DNA of 44,861 bases from an uncultured Clostridia bacterium. GTDB taxonomy: Bacteria > Bacillota > Clostridia > UBA1381 > UMGS1253. The stretch lies in contig CAKSHP010000020.1 of assembly GCA_934457145.1 (NCBI GenBank), forward strand, positions 1-44,861. The letters run 5' to 3'. The translations under genes were made by a program, and so were the position numbers. The notes under the pieces are model-generated. The model was not told where the DNA came from. It searched no databases and worked only from the letters and a program-made list of their open reading frames with translations. Positions 34,101 to 43,000 of this stretch are shown in pieces; within the stretch, counting starts at the first letter, position 1; every line of letters starts with the position of its first letter.

Positions 34101-36587
34101 TTCGGCCTCGGACTTGACACAGGCTGCGTTGACGGAGCAGACAAGGCTTTTATTGACAAATTTGCGATTGACACGAGCACGTCAAGGACAGGCGCAAAAA
34201 GCCTTAAAATTTATTCAACGGCAACGCACAACAGATTTAAAATCGGAAACATAACCGATTCGCTTACTGCAAGCGATATTGGCAAAAAATATAAAGTGCG
34301 CTTTTATATGAAGTCTAATAAATCCGGTTCGTTTAAAATGGGCATGATGTCTAAAAAATACAAGCCGGGCAGTACGACAGATGAGTCGACATATAATACG
34401 GCTTTGGATCAGGCAAAGCTTTATTCGGTTTCGGCAGAGCAGATAAATTCGTGGGTATTATATACATATGAATTTGATATAACAACGGCGCAGACAGATG
34501 ATGGCGCTGTGTATCTTGCAATTTACCCCACAAGCATGGGGCAGAGCAAGACACCTTATAAAACCGAAGATAATGTTAAATATTATAATTCAAGCGACAT
34601 AGATCCGCTTATATTTAACATAGACGATCTTTCTTCAAGAGAGCTTGGCAAGGCGAGCGGAACAACGATTGAAATATCGGACGGCGCATCTGTAAGCACA
34701 CAGAAAAAAGATACCGAAAGTTACATGGCGGTCGGTATAGATGAAAATTCTGCGGCAAAATACATAAGAAAGGCTTATTACAAGTTTGACGCTGCTGAGT
34801 ATGACGGACTTGTGAGGGCTGTTTTAAAGCTTAATGTTTCGGACGCTGCGGGGCAGAGCATTTATGTGTATGCATTAAAAGACGCTGAGTATCCCGAGCA
34901 GCTGACATATGAAAATGCACCTGCAAACACAGCAGACGAAGGCATTGATTTGACTTTATGTTATCTGGCAAATCCGACGGCGAAGATAGAAAATGTTTTG
35001 GCCGGCGAATACAGCATAGACGTTACTGATTATATAAAATCGCACAATGGCAGGGATGTTGTTTTTGCGGTTTGCAGCAGCGATGTTTTGGGAAAAGAAT
35101 ATATAAAGCTTGATTTTGAAAAAGCAACTTCGGCAAAAGACCTTGGAATAGTCAATTTCGGAGGCTATGGCAAAAATGTTTTGCTTGAAAACGGAGAACT
35201 GGTTGTTGACGGAATTGAAAACAGCGGCGAAGGCATTGCGGTTTATGATGTTTTCGGTGCGGGAAAGACCGTTAGCGCAGGTGAAACGTATAAAGTGAGC
35301 GCTGATATAACGGCTTTGGGCGAAGACGGCGCACTTCTCAGCATGGGACTTGCAAACAAAACGTCATCAGAGCTTTTGGGAGCAAATTTTGCGGACATAA
35401 CGCTTGAGGCGGGCGAGAAGAAAACTGTTTCGTTTACGGTTCGCGCAAGTAAGGCAGATGAAGAAAACGGCGTGTGTGCAGTTGCGATAAGAAGCGAGAA
35501 TTTGTCGGGCTTTAAGGTTGACAATTTAAGTGTTGTAAGCGAAAATCCGATAAAGCTTTCAAAGAGTGCGGAAATAGAAATAAAAACCGCAAAAGAGGCA
35601 GAGCAAATACAGAAAACGGCAAGCATTACGCTTTCTACAACAGGAGACAACGTTATGCTTGACGGAAAGGACATGGGAGCTGAGAGCACACAGGAGATAG
35701 CTGCCGGAAAAACGGTTAACATAAGCGCTTCGGGCAGCGGACGGTTTTTATATTGGAAAGACAGAGACAGCGGTCTTATTCTTTCGTATGATAAAGACTA
35801 CAGCTTTACTGTTGGCTCGAGCAGAAATCTTGCAGCGATATTTGCCGGCGAAAGCGAGGTTTATGTAACGTTTAAGAACATAAATCAAATGGTTATCGCA
35901 GAGGGAAATGCCGAAAACATTAAGGTGCCGAATGATCCTTATGTTTACGGCTATGAGTTTAAAGGCTGGTATAAAGACGGCAAGATAAGCGAATATAAGG
36001 CAGGCGAGCAGGTGACAGATGAGCAGAGCGCGCAGTATATTGCAGGCTTTGGCAAAAAGGAAACGGCATACAAGATAACCGTTAACGGCGAAGAAAAAAC
36101 ATATTCTTATAACGATAAAGTAACGGTTTCGGCAGAGGCTGAAAAGGACGGAAAAACGTTCTCGTACTGGGCAAAGGACGGAGTAGCTGCAAGCTATGAT
36201 AAAGAGTATTCATTTTATGCATCGGCCGACAGCGTCCTTGAGGCGGTATACGGCGAGAGTGCAGAGAGTAAGAATGTTTTGGTTATGGCAAATCCGGTAA
36301 TGGCAGACAAAACAAGAATTGCGTTCTTTGCAGAAAGAAACATTTCGTCTGAAAACAAAATAATTGAGACCGGTATACTTATGGGTAAGGCCGAAGGCTT
36401 AAGCATTGACAATGCAGCTATAAAGGCTGTTGCAAAGAGCAATGTTCAAAAAGGACAGTTTACCGTAAGAAAGAAAGGCGTTGTATCGGGCGAGACGTGG
36501 CATGCGAGAGCATATGTAATCTACCGCGACAGCACAGGCAGCGCACAGACAATTTATTCAAATGAGGTTAGTATGACAGTTAAGTAA
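31128..36587 (+). CDS. Giant secreted multidomain protein with N-terminal polysaccharide deacetylase domain
   Basis: A 1819-residue exported protein. Signal peptide 1-24 (ending SFA). Residues about 40-300 form a NodB-like deacetylase domain: MTYDDG gives Asp51/Asp52 and SHSMTH gives His105/His109 of the metal site. Then come a DNRLRE-like beta domain (about 390-545), three tandem CBM-like beta-sandwich modules (about 545-715, 740-955, 973-1167), each ending in a Y/F-x-(I/D)DD(I/L) strand, a second DNRLRE-like domain (1180-1320), another sandwich (1340-1475) and a C-terminal region (1490-1819) with InlB/Flg_new-like repeats (KGWYKDG, FSYWAKDG) and a final NPVMADKTRIAFFAERN domain. No LPXTG, SLH or dockerin is seen, so attachment is unknown. 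AGAGAGGAAG precedes the ATG. First of three related genes in tandem. Confidence 0.87.
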   Translation: MKKILSVVLAAFMIVSCLPQISFADSENITYTAEIMKAKGGADSIISMTYDDGIYDTALFLNEQFEMYNLRGSCAMIPAKNIKSDADLLKWREVFAKGYLDAQSHSMTHMVLPGQVWIDANGETGQKAALNNTPENYQTELVDSKDLLNEYFDNDVLCLVASNNTLSNGAWEVAAKTYYATRLGSVGDQSLDVAIDNDPSDGAEKGTWQNLYMRSLYRSQSPEALRSLIDNAIEKNLWLVTLCHAVKPLENGGDMTVENAKAFYKYIGQKQGEGRIWSATFGEAAKYLRERQNSTVSEYERNSKIYVKIDMADKTEDNLPLDGAVFNYPLTVKAQVPSDYEAVCYSLNGSEQYAKTFAENEKTYAYVDVVPNGGEVLVKKADLSLASAYSSISGYVENADNEKNVMESSEGLSVNGRAVVYSEGAQKTYIKLSLENYNNENASFSFKTNDGDKGNLLVYGLCDKDECENWSSETINYLNAPGNDRYGYGIDTSKAYLNAPLESMEVSGEQTYSIDISDYASYMKENGANYITLVFVNSSVNKKSVFEENFEQTTLKTTVSRSGDPLITEKCSDFDHTTGSGSSYHMQADSSWDRIKFDASGEYAKLTTADKNRKYRVSFYALMDKAGTFELGPTASRGGEIKQQLVKCSIDEANTWKKFTYEFTATENEGWADEVISGNPATYVQAGLNLFVTFQNVRTASSVANANNILNLYIDDITVEQVGLGSVCINPVDFSDGKTLISKINFNTNVNSDRKLNNYYEDVNSTVGSFAWAGCEAATVAQCSNEENYSGSNGLSFLFSPNKKYNRIKFYNIFDHVLTNADKNRKFEISFMLKSDTAGSFRYGMMSKLPRIAEDKGSSLTYKVEDGTADEKSYSANIYQPKLGTVSSAEKGMWKKFTYEITIDDTMLPKNVNVYNNSTGTKTGTYPTGIALLGIESTNFENFSDGAYNPQPRIYIDDIIVKEIKDTEESAKTYTYSTSFEDLNSAPGSTYFGLGLDTGCVDGADKAFIDKFAIDTSTSRTGAKSLKIYSTATHNRFKIGNITDSLTASDIGKKYKVRFYMKSNKSGSFKMGMMSKKYKPGSTTDESTYNTALDQAKLYSVSAEQINSWVLYTYEFDITTAQTDDGAVYLAIYPTSMGQSKTPYKTEDNVKYYNSSDIDPLIFNIDDLSSRELGKASGTTIEISDGASVSTQKKDTESYMAVGIDENSAAKYIRKAYYKFDAAEYDGLVRAVLKLNVSDAAGQSIYVYALKDAEYPEQLTYENAPANTADEGIDLTLCYLANPTAKIENVLAGEYSIDVTDYIKSHNGRDVVFAVCSSDVLGKEYIKLDFEKATSAKDLGIVNFGGYGKNVLLENGELVVDGIENSGEGIAVYDVFGAGKTVSAGETYKVSADITALGEDGALLSMGLANKTSSELLGANFADITLEAGEKKTVSFTVRASKADEENGVCAVAIRSENLSGFKVDNLSVVSENPIKLSKSAEIEIKTAKEAEQIQKTASITLSTTGDNVMLDGKDMGAESTQEIAAGKTVNISASGSGRFLYWKDRDSGLILSYDKDYSFTVGSSRNLAAIFAGESEVYVTFKNINQMVIAEGNAENIKVPNDPYVYGYEFKGWYKDGKISEYKAGEQVTDEQSAQYIAGFGKKETAYKITVNGEEKTYSYNDKVTVSAEAEKDGKTFSYWAKDGVAASYDKEYSFYASADSVLEAVYGESAESKNVLVMANPVMADKTRIAFFAERNISSENKIIETGILMGKAEGLSIDNAAIKAVAKSNVQKGQFTVRKKGVVSGETWHARAYVIYRDSTGSAQTIYSNEVSMTVK

Positions 36588-36596
36588 GACAAATAC

Positions 36597-36629
36597 AAAA
36601 AATGCGGCGCAGATGTGCCGCATTTTTTT
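36597..36629 (+). terminator. Terminator of the first giant gene
   Basis: An 8-bp stem TGCGGCGC / GTGCCGCA with an AGAT loop, flanked by A6 and T7. Almost identical to the terminator of the second giant gene (44142-44173). Confidence 0.9.
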
Positions 36630-36655
36630 GGTTTGAAAAGATAATGATAAATGCG

Positions 36656-36735
36656 TGTAGGGCAGGGGCCCCGCCCTGCCGCGGTTTCAGATGAAAATTG
36701 AATGTGAAAGCGGAAAGAGCAAGACCTTTCCCTAC
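36656..36735. repeat. Paired REP-like repeat, copy 2
   Basis: An 80-bp unit: GTAG plus a GGCAGGG / CCCTGCC hairpin (36657-36680) and the inverted GGAAAG / CTTTCC unit ending CTAC (36712-36735). The spacer GCGGTTTCAGATGAAAATTG is identical in copy 3. A degenerate third unit follows near 36760-36776. Confidence 0.85.
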
Positions 36736-36812
36736 GAGGTTGGGTGTGAAGAATAAATGAAGCGTGCAGGGCAGAGGCGGATTTGAGGGAAGAGGTAATA
36801 GTGAAGATAAGT

Positions 36813-36850
36813 AAATCAGTCGGTTTAAAAATAAGGCCGGCTGATTTTTT
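36813..36850 (+). terminator. Terminator-like hairpin in the spacer before the second giant gene
   Basis: AAATCAGTCGGTT (36813-36825) pairs with GGCCGGCTGATTT (36835-36847) through G-U wobbles, and six T follow. It ends no visible gene, so it may close a short transcript or read-through from the first giant gene. Confidence 0.65.
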
Positions 36851-36940
36851 ATGCGTTTTTATATGAAAAAGTTTAAAGTAGGACGAAAGATAAATATGCT
36901 ACAGTATAGTTAGATATATATTGAAAGAAAAATAATGACT

Positions 36941-37005
36941 GTTATGAAAATTATAAAACTTGTTACGAAAATTTAATTGACAACAGCTGATTTTTATAAT
37001 ACCAT
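36941..37005 (+). promoter_or_regulatory. Direct repeats and promoter of the second giant gene
   Basis: GTTATGAAAATT (36941-36952) and GTTACGAAAATT (36962-36973) are direct repeats 21 bp apart, ending 3 bp before a perfect -35 TTGACA (36977-36982). The -10 is uncertain: TACCAT at 37000-37005 has a 17-bp spacer, TATAAT at 36995-37000 only 12 bp. Two half-sites two helical turns apart beside the -35 box fit an AraC-type activator. Confidence 0.6.
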
Positions 37006-37069
37006 TTAGTTTGTAAGAGGATTTTATGCATAAAAAACAAAAAATAAATTAATGAGAGGAAGAAGGCAG

Positions 37070-40000
37070 ATGAAAAAACTTTTGAGCGTTATTTTATGCG
37101 CGGCGATGCTGTTGACGTGCTTGCCGGTAGTTGGATTTGCGCAAGGTCCGTCGGGAGGAATAGCAGGGCTTGAAGAAAATCTTAAATATTCTTTGGCGCT
37201 TGCAGACGATGGGTATATTGGCATTGCGGTTGACCTTTATACCTATTATGCCGGTGATACGGACGAGGAGAGGCCGGTAGTTGTGTATGTTATAAATACC
37301 AACACCGAAAGAATCGGCACGGATTCGGATTATAAAATAGTAAATGAGTTGATAAACGAGAAGGGATTTATAGTTGTTGTTTTAGACTATAAAAACAATC
37401 CGAAAAGCGTGACGCCGAATCTGGAGAGAAGCGTTCATGCGATAAGATCGAAGATTGATAACAACGGTATGTACTTAAACGGGCAAAAGTATAAAAGATG
37501 GTACAACTATGTTGTGCCTTCGGGATACAATATCGAAACAGACGTTTATTACTGGTCGATAGACAAGCACGGTGCGGACGGATGCTTAGACTGGATTGTG
37601 CAGTCATGGAACAATGACTTTCGGGCAGTTTACGGCGACAGAACAATAACTTATCCGGACGGCACGACAAAAAAGGTTTCCGAGGTTGAGGCAAAAGACA
37701 TTTATGATTGCGTTAAACCTGACGGAAGTCCGCTTGATTTAGATCTTAGAATGGATATTATTTATCCTACCAATCCTAAAAAAGATGTTCCCGTTTGGCT
37801 GACAAGCTCAAGCTGGGAGACAAGACCTGCGGTTTGGTCGGACTACAGAACGATTTCGACGGGATTTTCGTTTTCGGGATATGCCGTTGCAGTGTTTGAC
37901 TACGGATATGTGCCGATGGCAAGAGAGGATCATTATGCGTATTTTGACGGAAACACTGCGCCGGGACATATAACCGGTGACAACTATACATATTCTGTTG
38001 ATATGTTTACGGCTGTGAAATCGCAGACGGCAGTGATAAGAAAGATAAGATGGCTGGCAGATTATGAAAGTGACAAGTATCACTTTGATGTTAATAAAAT
38101 CGGTGTGAGCGGCGGCTCGAAAGGCGGTTTGGTGACGAGAATGGGAAGCGCGGACCCCGAAAGCCTTGAGGAGCTGAGATATTTTTCGGGGCATCACGGC
38201 GAGACACGCTATGAAAACGGCGACACCGAGGGCGACGGGCGCGGCGAAAACGGCACGGACATTATACGCGGCGGCGAGCAGCAGCCCTGGCTTACATATA
38301 AAGACGGAAGCAAAATCCCGTCTAATGCACAGTTTGTGTATTGCAATATGGGTTCGGGGGCAGAGGATATAAATGAAGGGTTTGCGCCTATGTATGCTTC
38401 GGGAAGTTTAAAGGACGCATCGTACGGCGATTATTATGCGGGCATAGTTAATGCGTGCCGCATATATGACATTCCTTTGGTGAACCTTGATATGCCGGAG
38501 CTTGCGCATCAGCTTGTTAACGGAACGGGAAAAGATAAAGATCACGGTCTTGAAGGATATTCGACGCTTTTTGATACCGCGCACTACTGGCTGCGCGATG
38601 ACGGCGCGATATGCGAATATATCGAAACGGACAGCGGCGCAGAGCAGACAGATCCGAAAGACAAGATTACAGTTAAGTTTTCAGGTCCTGTTGACAGAAG
38701 CGAAATAGAAAAAATAACAATTAAAAACAAGACCACAAACGAAAGCGCAATAGGCAGCTGGAGCGCATCGTACGGCGACACAACATGGGTGTTTGAGCCG
38801 CACAATTTAAAGGGCGGATACCGCTATGCCGTTAATGTGCCGCACAATTTAAAAGGCAAAAACGGCAAGGAAATTCAGGCTTCAAAAACGCTTGAGTTTA
38901 AAGTTAAAAATGAGGAAAACACAAATGCGTCGCTGGTTGCATCGGATTCGGATATGACGCTTTTAAAGACGGATACGGCGGACAATAAGGTATATTTTGT
39001 GTTTGACAAAGATGATTTTTCGGACACAAAAAAGGTTGATTTACGCTTTGACGTTTTAAACGACGCTGCAAACAGCGTTATGGTTTACGGAGCGGATGAG
39101 ATTAACGAAAGCGACGTTAGCAAATCTATTAAAGGCGAGCTTTTGGGAGAGGTTCTTTTAAGCGGAAAGGCAGCTTATGACATAGACGTTACAGACTATG
39201 TTAAAAATCACAAGCCCGGCAAAATTGCGTTTATTTTAGAGGCAAAGAATAAAAAGGAAACAAAGCAGATTTCAAAGGTTGATTTTGAAGACGCCGCACC
39301 GCTTTATAACTGGGGCGTTAAAGATACGGTTACAAAGGAAATTTCAAGCGAGAAAAACACAACCGACGGCGGAAGCAAGAGTTTAAAGGTTGTGAAAATG
39401 AATGCGGAAAACAAGATGCAGCCGTATATCGATCGTTTGCCGATAACTCTTTCAAACAACATTTTGTTTAAATCAAACGGCAAAATGGAGCAGAGCGACC
39501 TTGGAAGAAAATTTCATTATTCGATGAAGGTTTATGACCAGACATCGAGAAGATTGAGATTGGCGGTTGCGCCATGGAACTCAAATGTTCATGCAAATAT
39601 TGACTGGAATGCAAACCTTTATAACATACAGACAAATGCGAACACATGGGATACATATGAGTTTGATTACCGCGTGCAGCAAGATGATATTGACGCAAAC
39701 AGAAGAAGTGTGACGATGTGTATCGGGGCGAAGATGCTTGACAATCAGGCAATTTATATAGACGATATTATTGTGAGCGAGGATATAAGCGACGTTAAAA
39801 TTGCAGACAGGCAGGACGAAAACGGTTTTGCGCCCGTGCTTGTTACGTATCCCGAGATTAGAAAATATCTTGATGCGGCAGAGGTGTCATATGTTGAAAA
39901 TGCTGATAAAGCAGACACCGTTATGGGAGGAGAAAACGCATATGTGAGCGCAAGGGCAGTTTCGGATTTGAACGGCGCAGTTAAGACATATGCTAAGTTT

Positions 40001-43000
40001 TCGCTTGACGGCTATAACGGCAAAAACGCATATATAAGCTTTAAAACAAAGGCATCAAACAATGGCAGAATTGAAATTTACGGTATTTCGGATAAAGAGG
40101 CTTCCGACAACTGGGACAGCGAAACGATTAATTATTTGAACGCACCGGCAAACGACCGTTTCGGAAGCGGTGTGCTTTTGGATAATGTGTTTGAAAAAGC
40201 TCCGATTGCGGCGTTTGACATAAACGGCGAGCAGGAGTTTAGCGTTGATGTGACAAAATACGCACAGTATATGAAAAATGCCGGGGCAAAGTACGCAAGT
40301 TTGATATTTGTTAATACCAAAGACAAAGACGATGTTATCTGGCAAAATAAATTTGACAGTCCTTATGCTTCAAATATTGTTATGCCGGGCGGCGGAATAT
40401 CGAGATACGGTCTTTCAAATCTTTATAATCATTCGGACACGAAAGACGGCTTATGCTTTTATATGACTCCGTCGGAGTATGTGCATGAAAGAATAAGGTT
40501 TAATTTACTTGACGGTCAGAACCTTACAAAAGACGATGTCGGCAGAAGCTTTACGCTTACGTACTGGGCAAAGTCTAATAAGACGGGAAAGTTTTTTAAC
40601 TCTCTTATGAATATTTCAAGCTATGATACAACGCAGCACAGAACGTATCAGACGGTGGAAAATATAAATGAATGGAAAAAATACACCTATGATTTTACGC
40701 TGACGGATACTGATATCGGCGAAAGCGATGGCGTTATCCGCGGCGCGGTGAACTTTGAGCTTTCAAACATGGGCGTAAGCTCGTTTGATCCGGTGACGCT
40801 TTATATTGATGATATGACGCTTACCGAGAAAAAGGACTTAAATGTTGATATTGAATTTTTAAATACGGCGAAAGTTGCAAAGACGGTTTCGAAAACAGAC
40901 TTTAATTCAAGCGCTTGGGAAGTTGGCAAGGCAAAACACAACATGGGAACAAACATCTTTTATGATGAGGCAAGCGCAGATTGCGGATATGTTGCAGTAA
41001 GCGGATGCGATTGGTCGACAGGACTTAAGATAACGGACGAGCAGGACGCGGATTCAAACGGAAAGGCGTTTTGGCTTGTGCCTAATCAAAACTACAACCG
41101 TGTAAAATTTTACGGACTTTTTGACCACAACCTTACAGAGGCAGATATAGGAAGAAAATTAAATGTTTCATTTAAGATTAAATCCGATTCTGCGGGAAGC
41201 TTTAACTTCGGACTTATGAGCATGCTGCAAAGATATCCGGAGGCAAACTACTGCGAACTTGGCGAGGGCGTGAGCGCAGATGTTGATGCTTCGGGAAAAT
41301 ACTATGACTACAGCACAAAGCTTTATAAGGCGAGTGCAGCTTCGATTTCGCAGGCGGAGGTTGGCACATGGAAGACTGTTAACTACAGCATAACGGTTGA
41401 TTCTACGATGCTTCCGAAACAGGTTAAATATTTAAAACTTGACAAGACATATGACGTTGCGGTTGCACTTTTCTCAATAATTCCGGATTCGTCTTTAATT
41501 GGCAAAAATGTGTATATAGACGATATAATTGTTACGGAGCCGGACGTGTTTGAAACAATTCCGAAGCCCGCGAAAGGAACCGTAAAGAATTTTGAGGACT
41601 GGAGCACAGGCGAAGTAAAGTCGAACATGACAGGCGAGATATTTGAAGATGACGCGGACGTTAAAAACTTTATTGTCGGCAGCGGATGTACGGCGGCAAG
41701 CAAGTTTAATGTTGTCTGCGATGAAGAACAGGGCAATGTGTTTGCTGTTGTGCCGAGCAATGACTACAACCGCGTGAAGTTCTACCGCAGTTTTGATCAT
41801 ATACTTACAAGCGATGATATCGGAGATACATATCATGTTTCGTTTAAGGTTAAAGCAGACGCGGCAGGCAAATTCGATTACGGATTTATGGCAAAATGGC
41901 CGAGAATGAACAAGTGGGGATATACAACGGATGTTGCCGACGATGTGGCATATGATGATAACGTTTATAAAAGAAATGTTGCGGTAATTACGGAAGATGA
42001 GGTCGGCAAATGGAAAGAAATTTCGTTTGACATAACAATTGATTCGAATATGGTTGCAAGAGATGTTACCAATTCAAAGGGAGTGACGTATAAGGTTGGA
42101 CTTTCTTTGTTCGGATTTATTGCAAATGCCGATTTGGTTGGAAAAACTCTTTATTTTGATGATATAAGCATTACAAAGGCAGATGAAAATGCCGACGCAG
42201 GCGTGCTTTGCGTTTCTTTGGCGGCAGCAATCGGATCAGATGGCGGCAAGAATGTAAGTGAGTTTTCGGCAGCAGGGGCAAGCGCTTCGGCACCGGAAAA
42301 TATCCGCAAGACATATATGCATTTTAACGGCGGTGATTTTTCATCTGCAAACAAGGCAGAGCTTAGCTTTAACATTGATAATGCTTTAGGACAGACAATT
42401 AATATTTATGCAGTTAAAAATGCGCAGTATCCGGCAGAGCTTACTTATAACAATGCGCCGGCAAACGGCGATGCAGAGGATATGGACATAAATTATATCT
42501 TCAAAGAAGCAAAGCTTGCAACTGTTAAAGCTGACAAAAACGGCAGTGTGAGCGCAGATGTTACGGATTATATTAAAAACAACAAAGAATACATATTTGC
42601 TCTGACAAGCAATGATGCGGTGGCAAAACAGTATTTAAATCTGGATTTTGAAAGATATTCATTTAACAAAGGCTGTGACTACACACCGTACGGCAATTTT
42701 GAGGGCAGTGCAGATATTGCCGGCGGAGTTTTGGAGGTTGGCGGAATAACAGGCACAAACTCCGGAATAAACATTTTAAATGTGTTCGGAAACGGACAGA
42801 CATGCGAAAAAGGAAAAACATATACCGTGAAGGCAGATGTTGAGCCTGTGGGCGACAAGGAAAGCTACAGCGTTACAATTGCTTTGTCAAACGGAAATGA
42901 AATTTCGCAAACGGCGGCGAGCACATATGTTATAGGCGCAAATCAAAATCAGACAATAGAGCTTACGTTTACGGCAAGTGAGGACGATGTTTTAAACAAC

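Noticed and set aside
35243..35722. A 159-codon minus-strand frame inside the first giant gene
   Set aside because: Ser/Ala/Phe-rich antisense shadow; similar shadows recur at equivalent places in the second giant gene (for example 42949-43233 and 43759-43986), as expected for antisense of paralogous regions.
36560..36590. Cell-wall sorting signal at the end of the giant proteins
   Set aside because: Both proteins end in EVSMTVK without LPXTG, a hydrophobic tail, SLH repeats or a dockerin.
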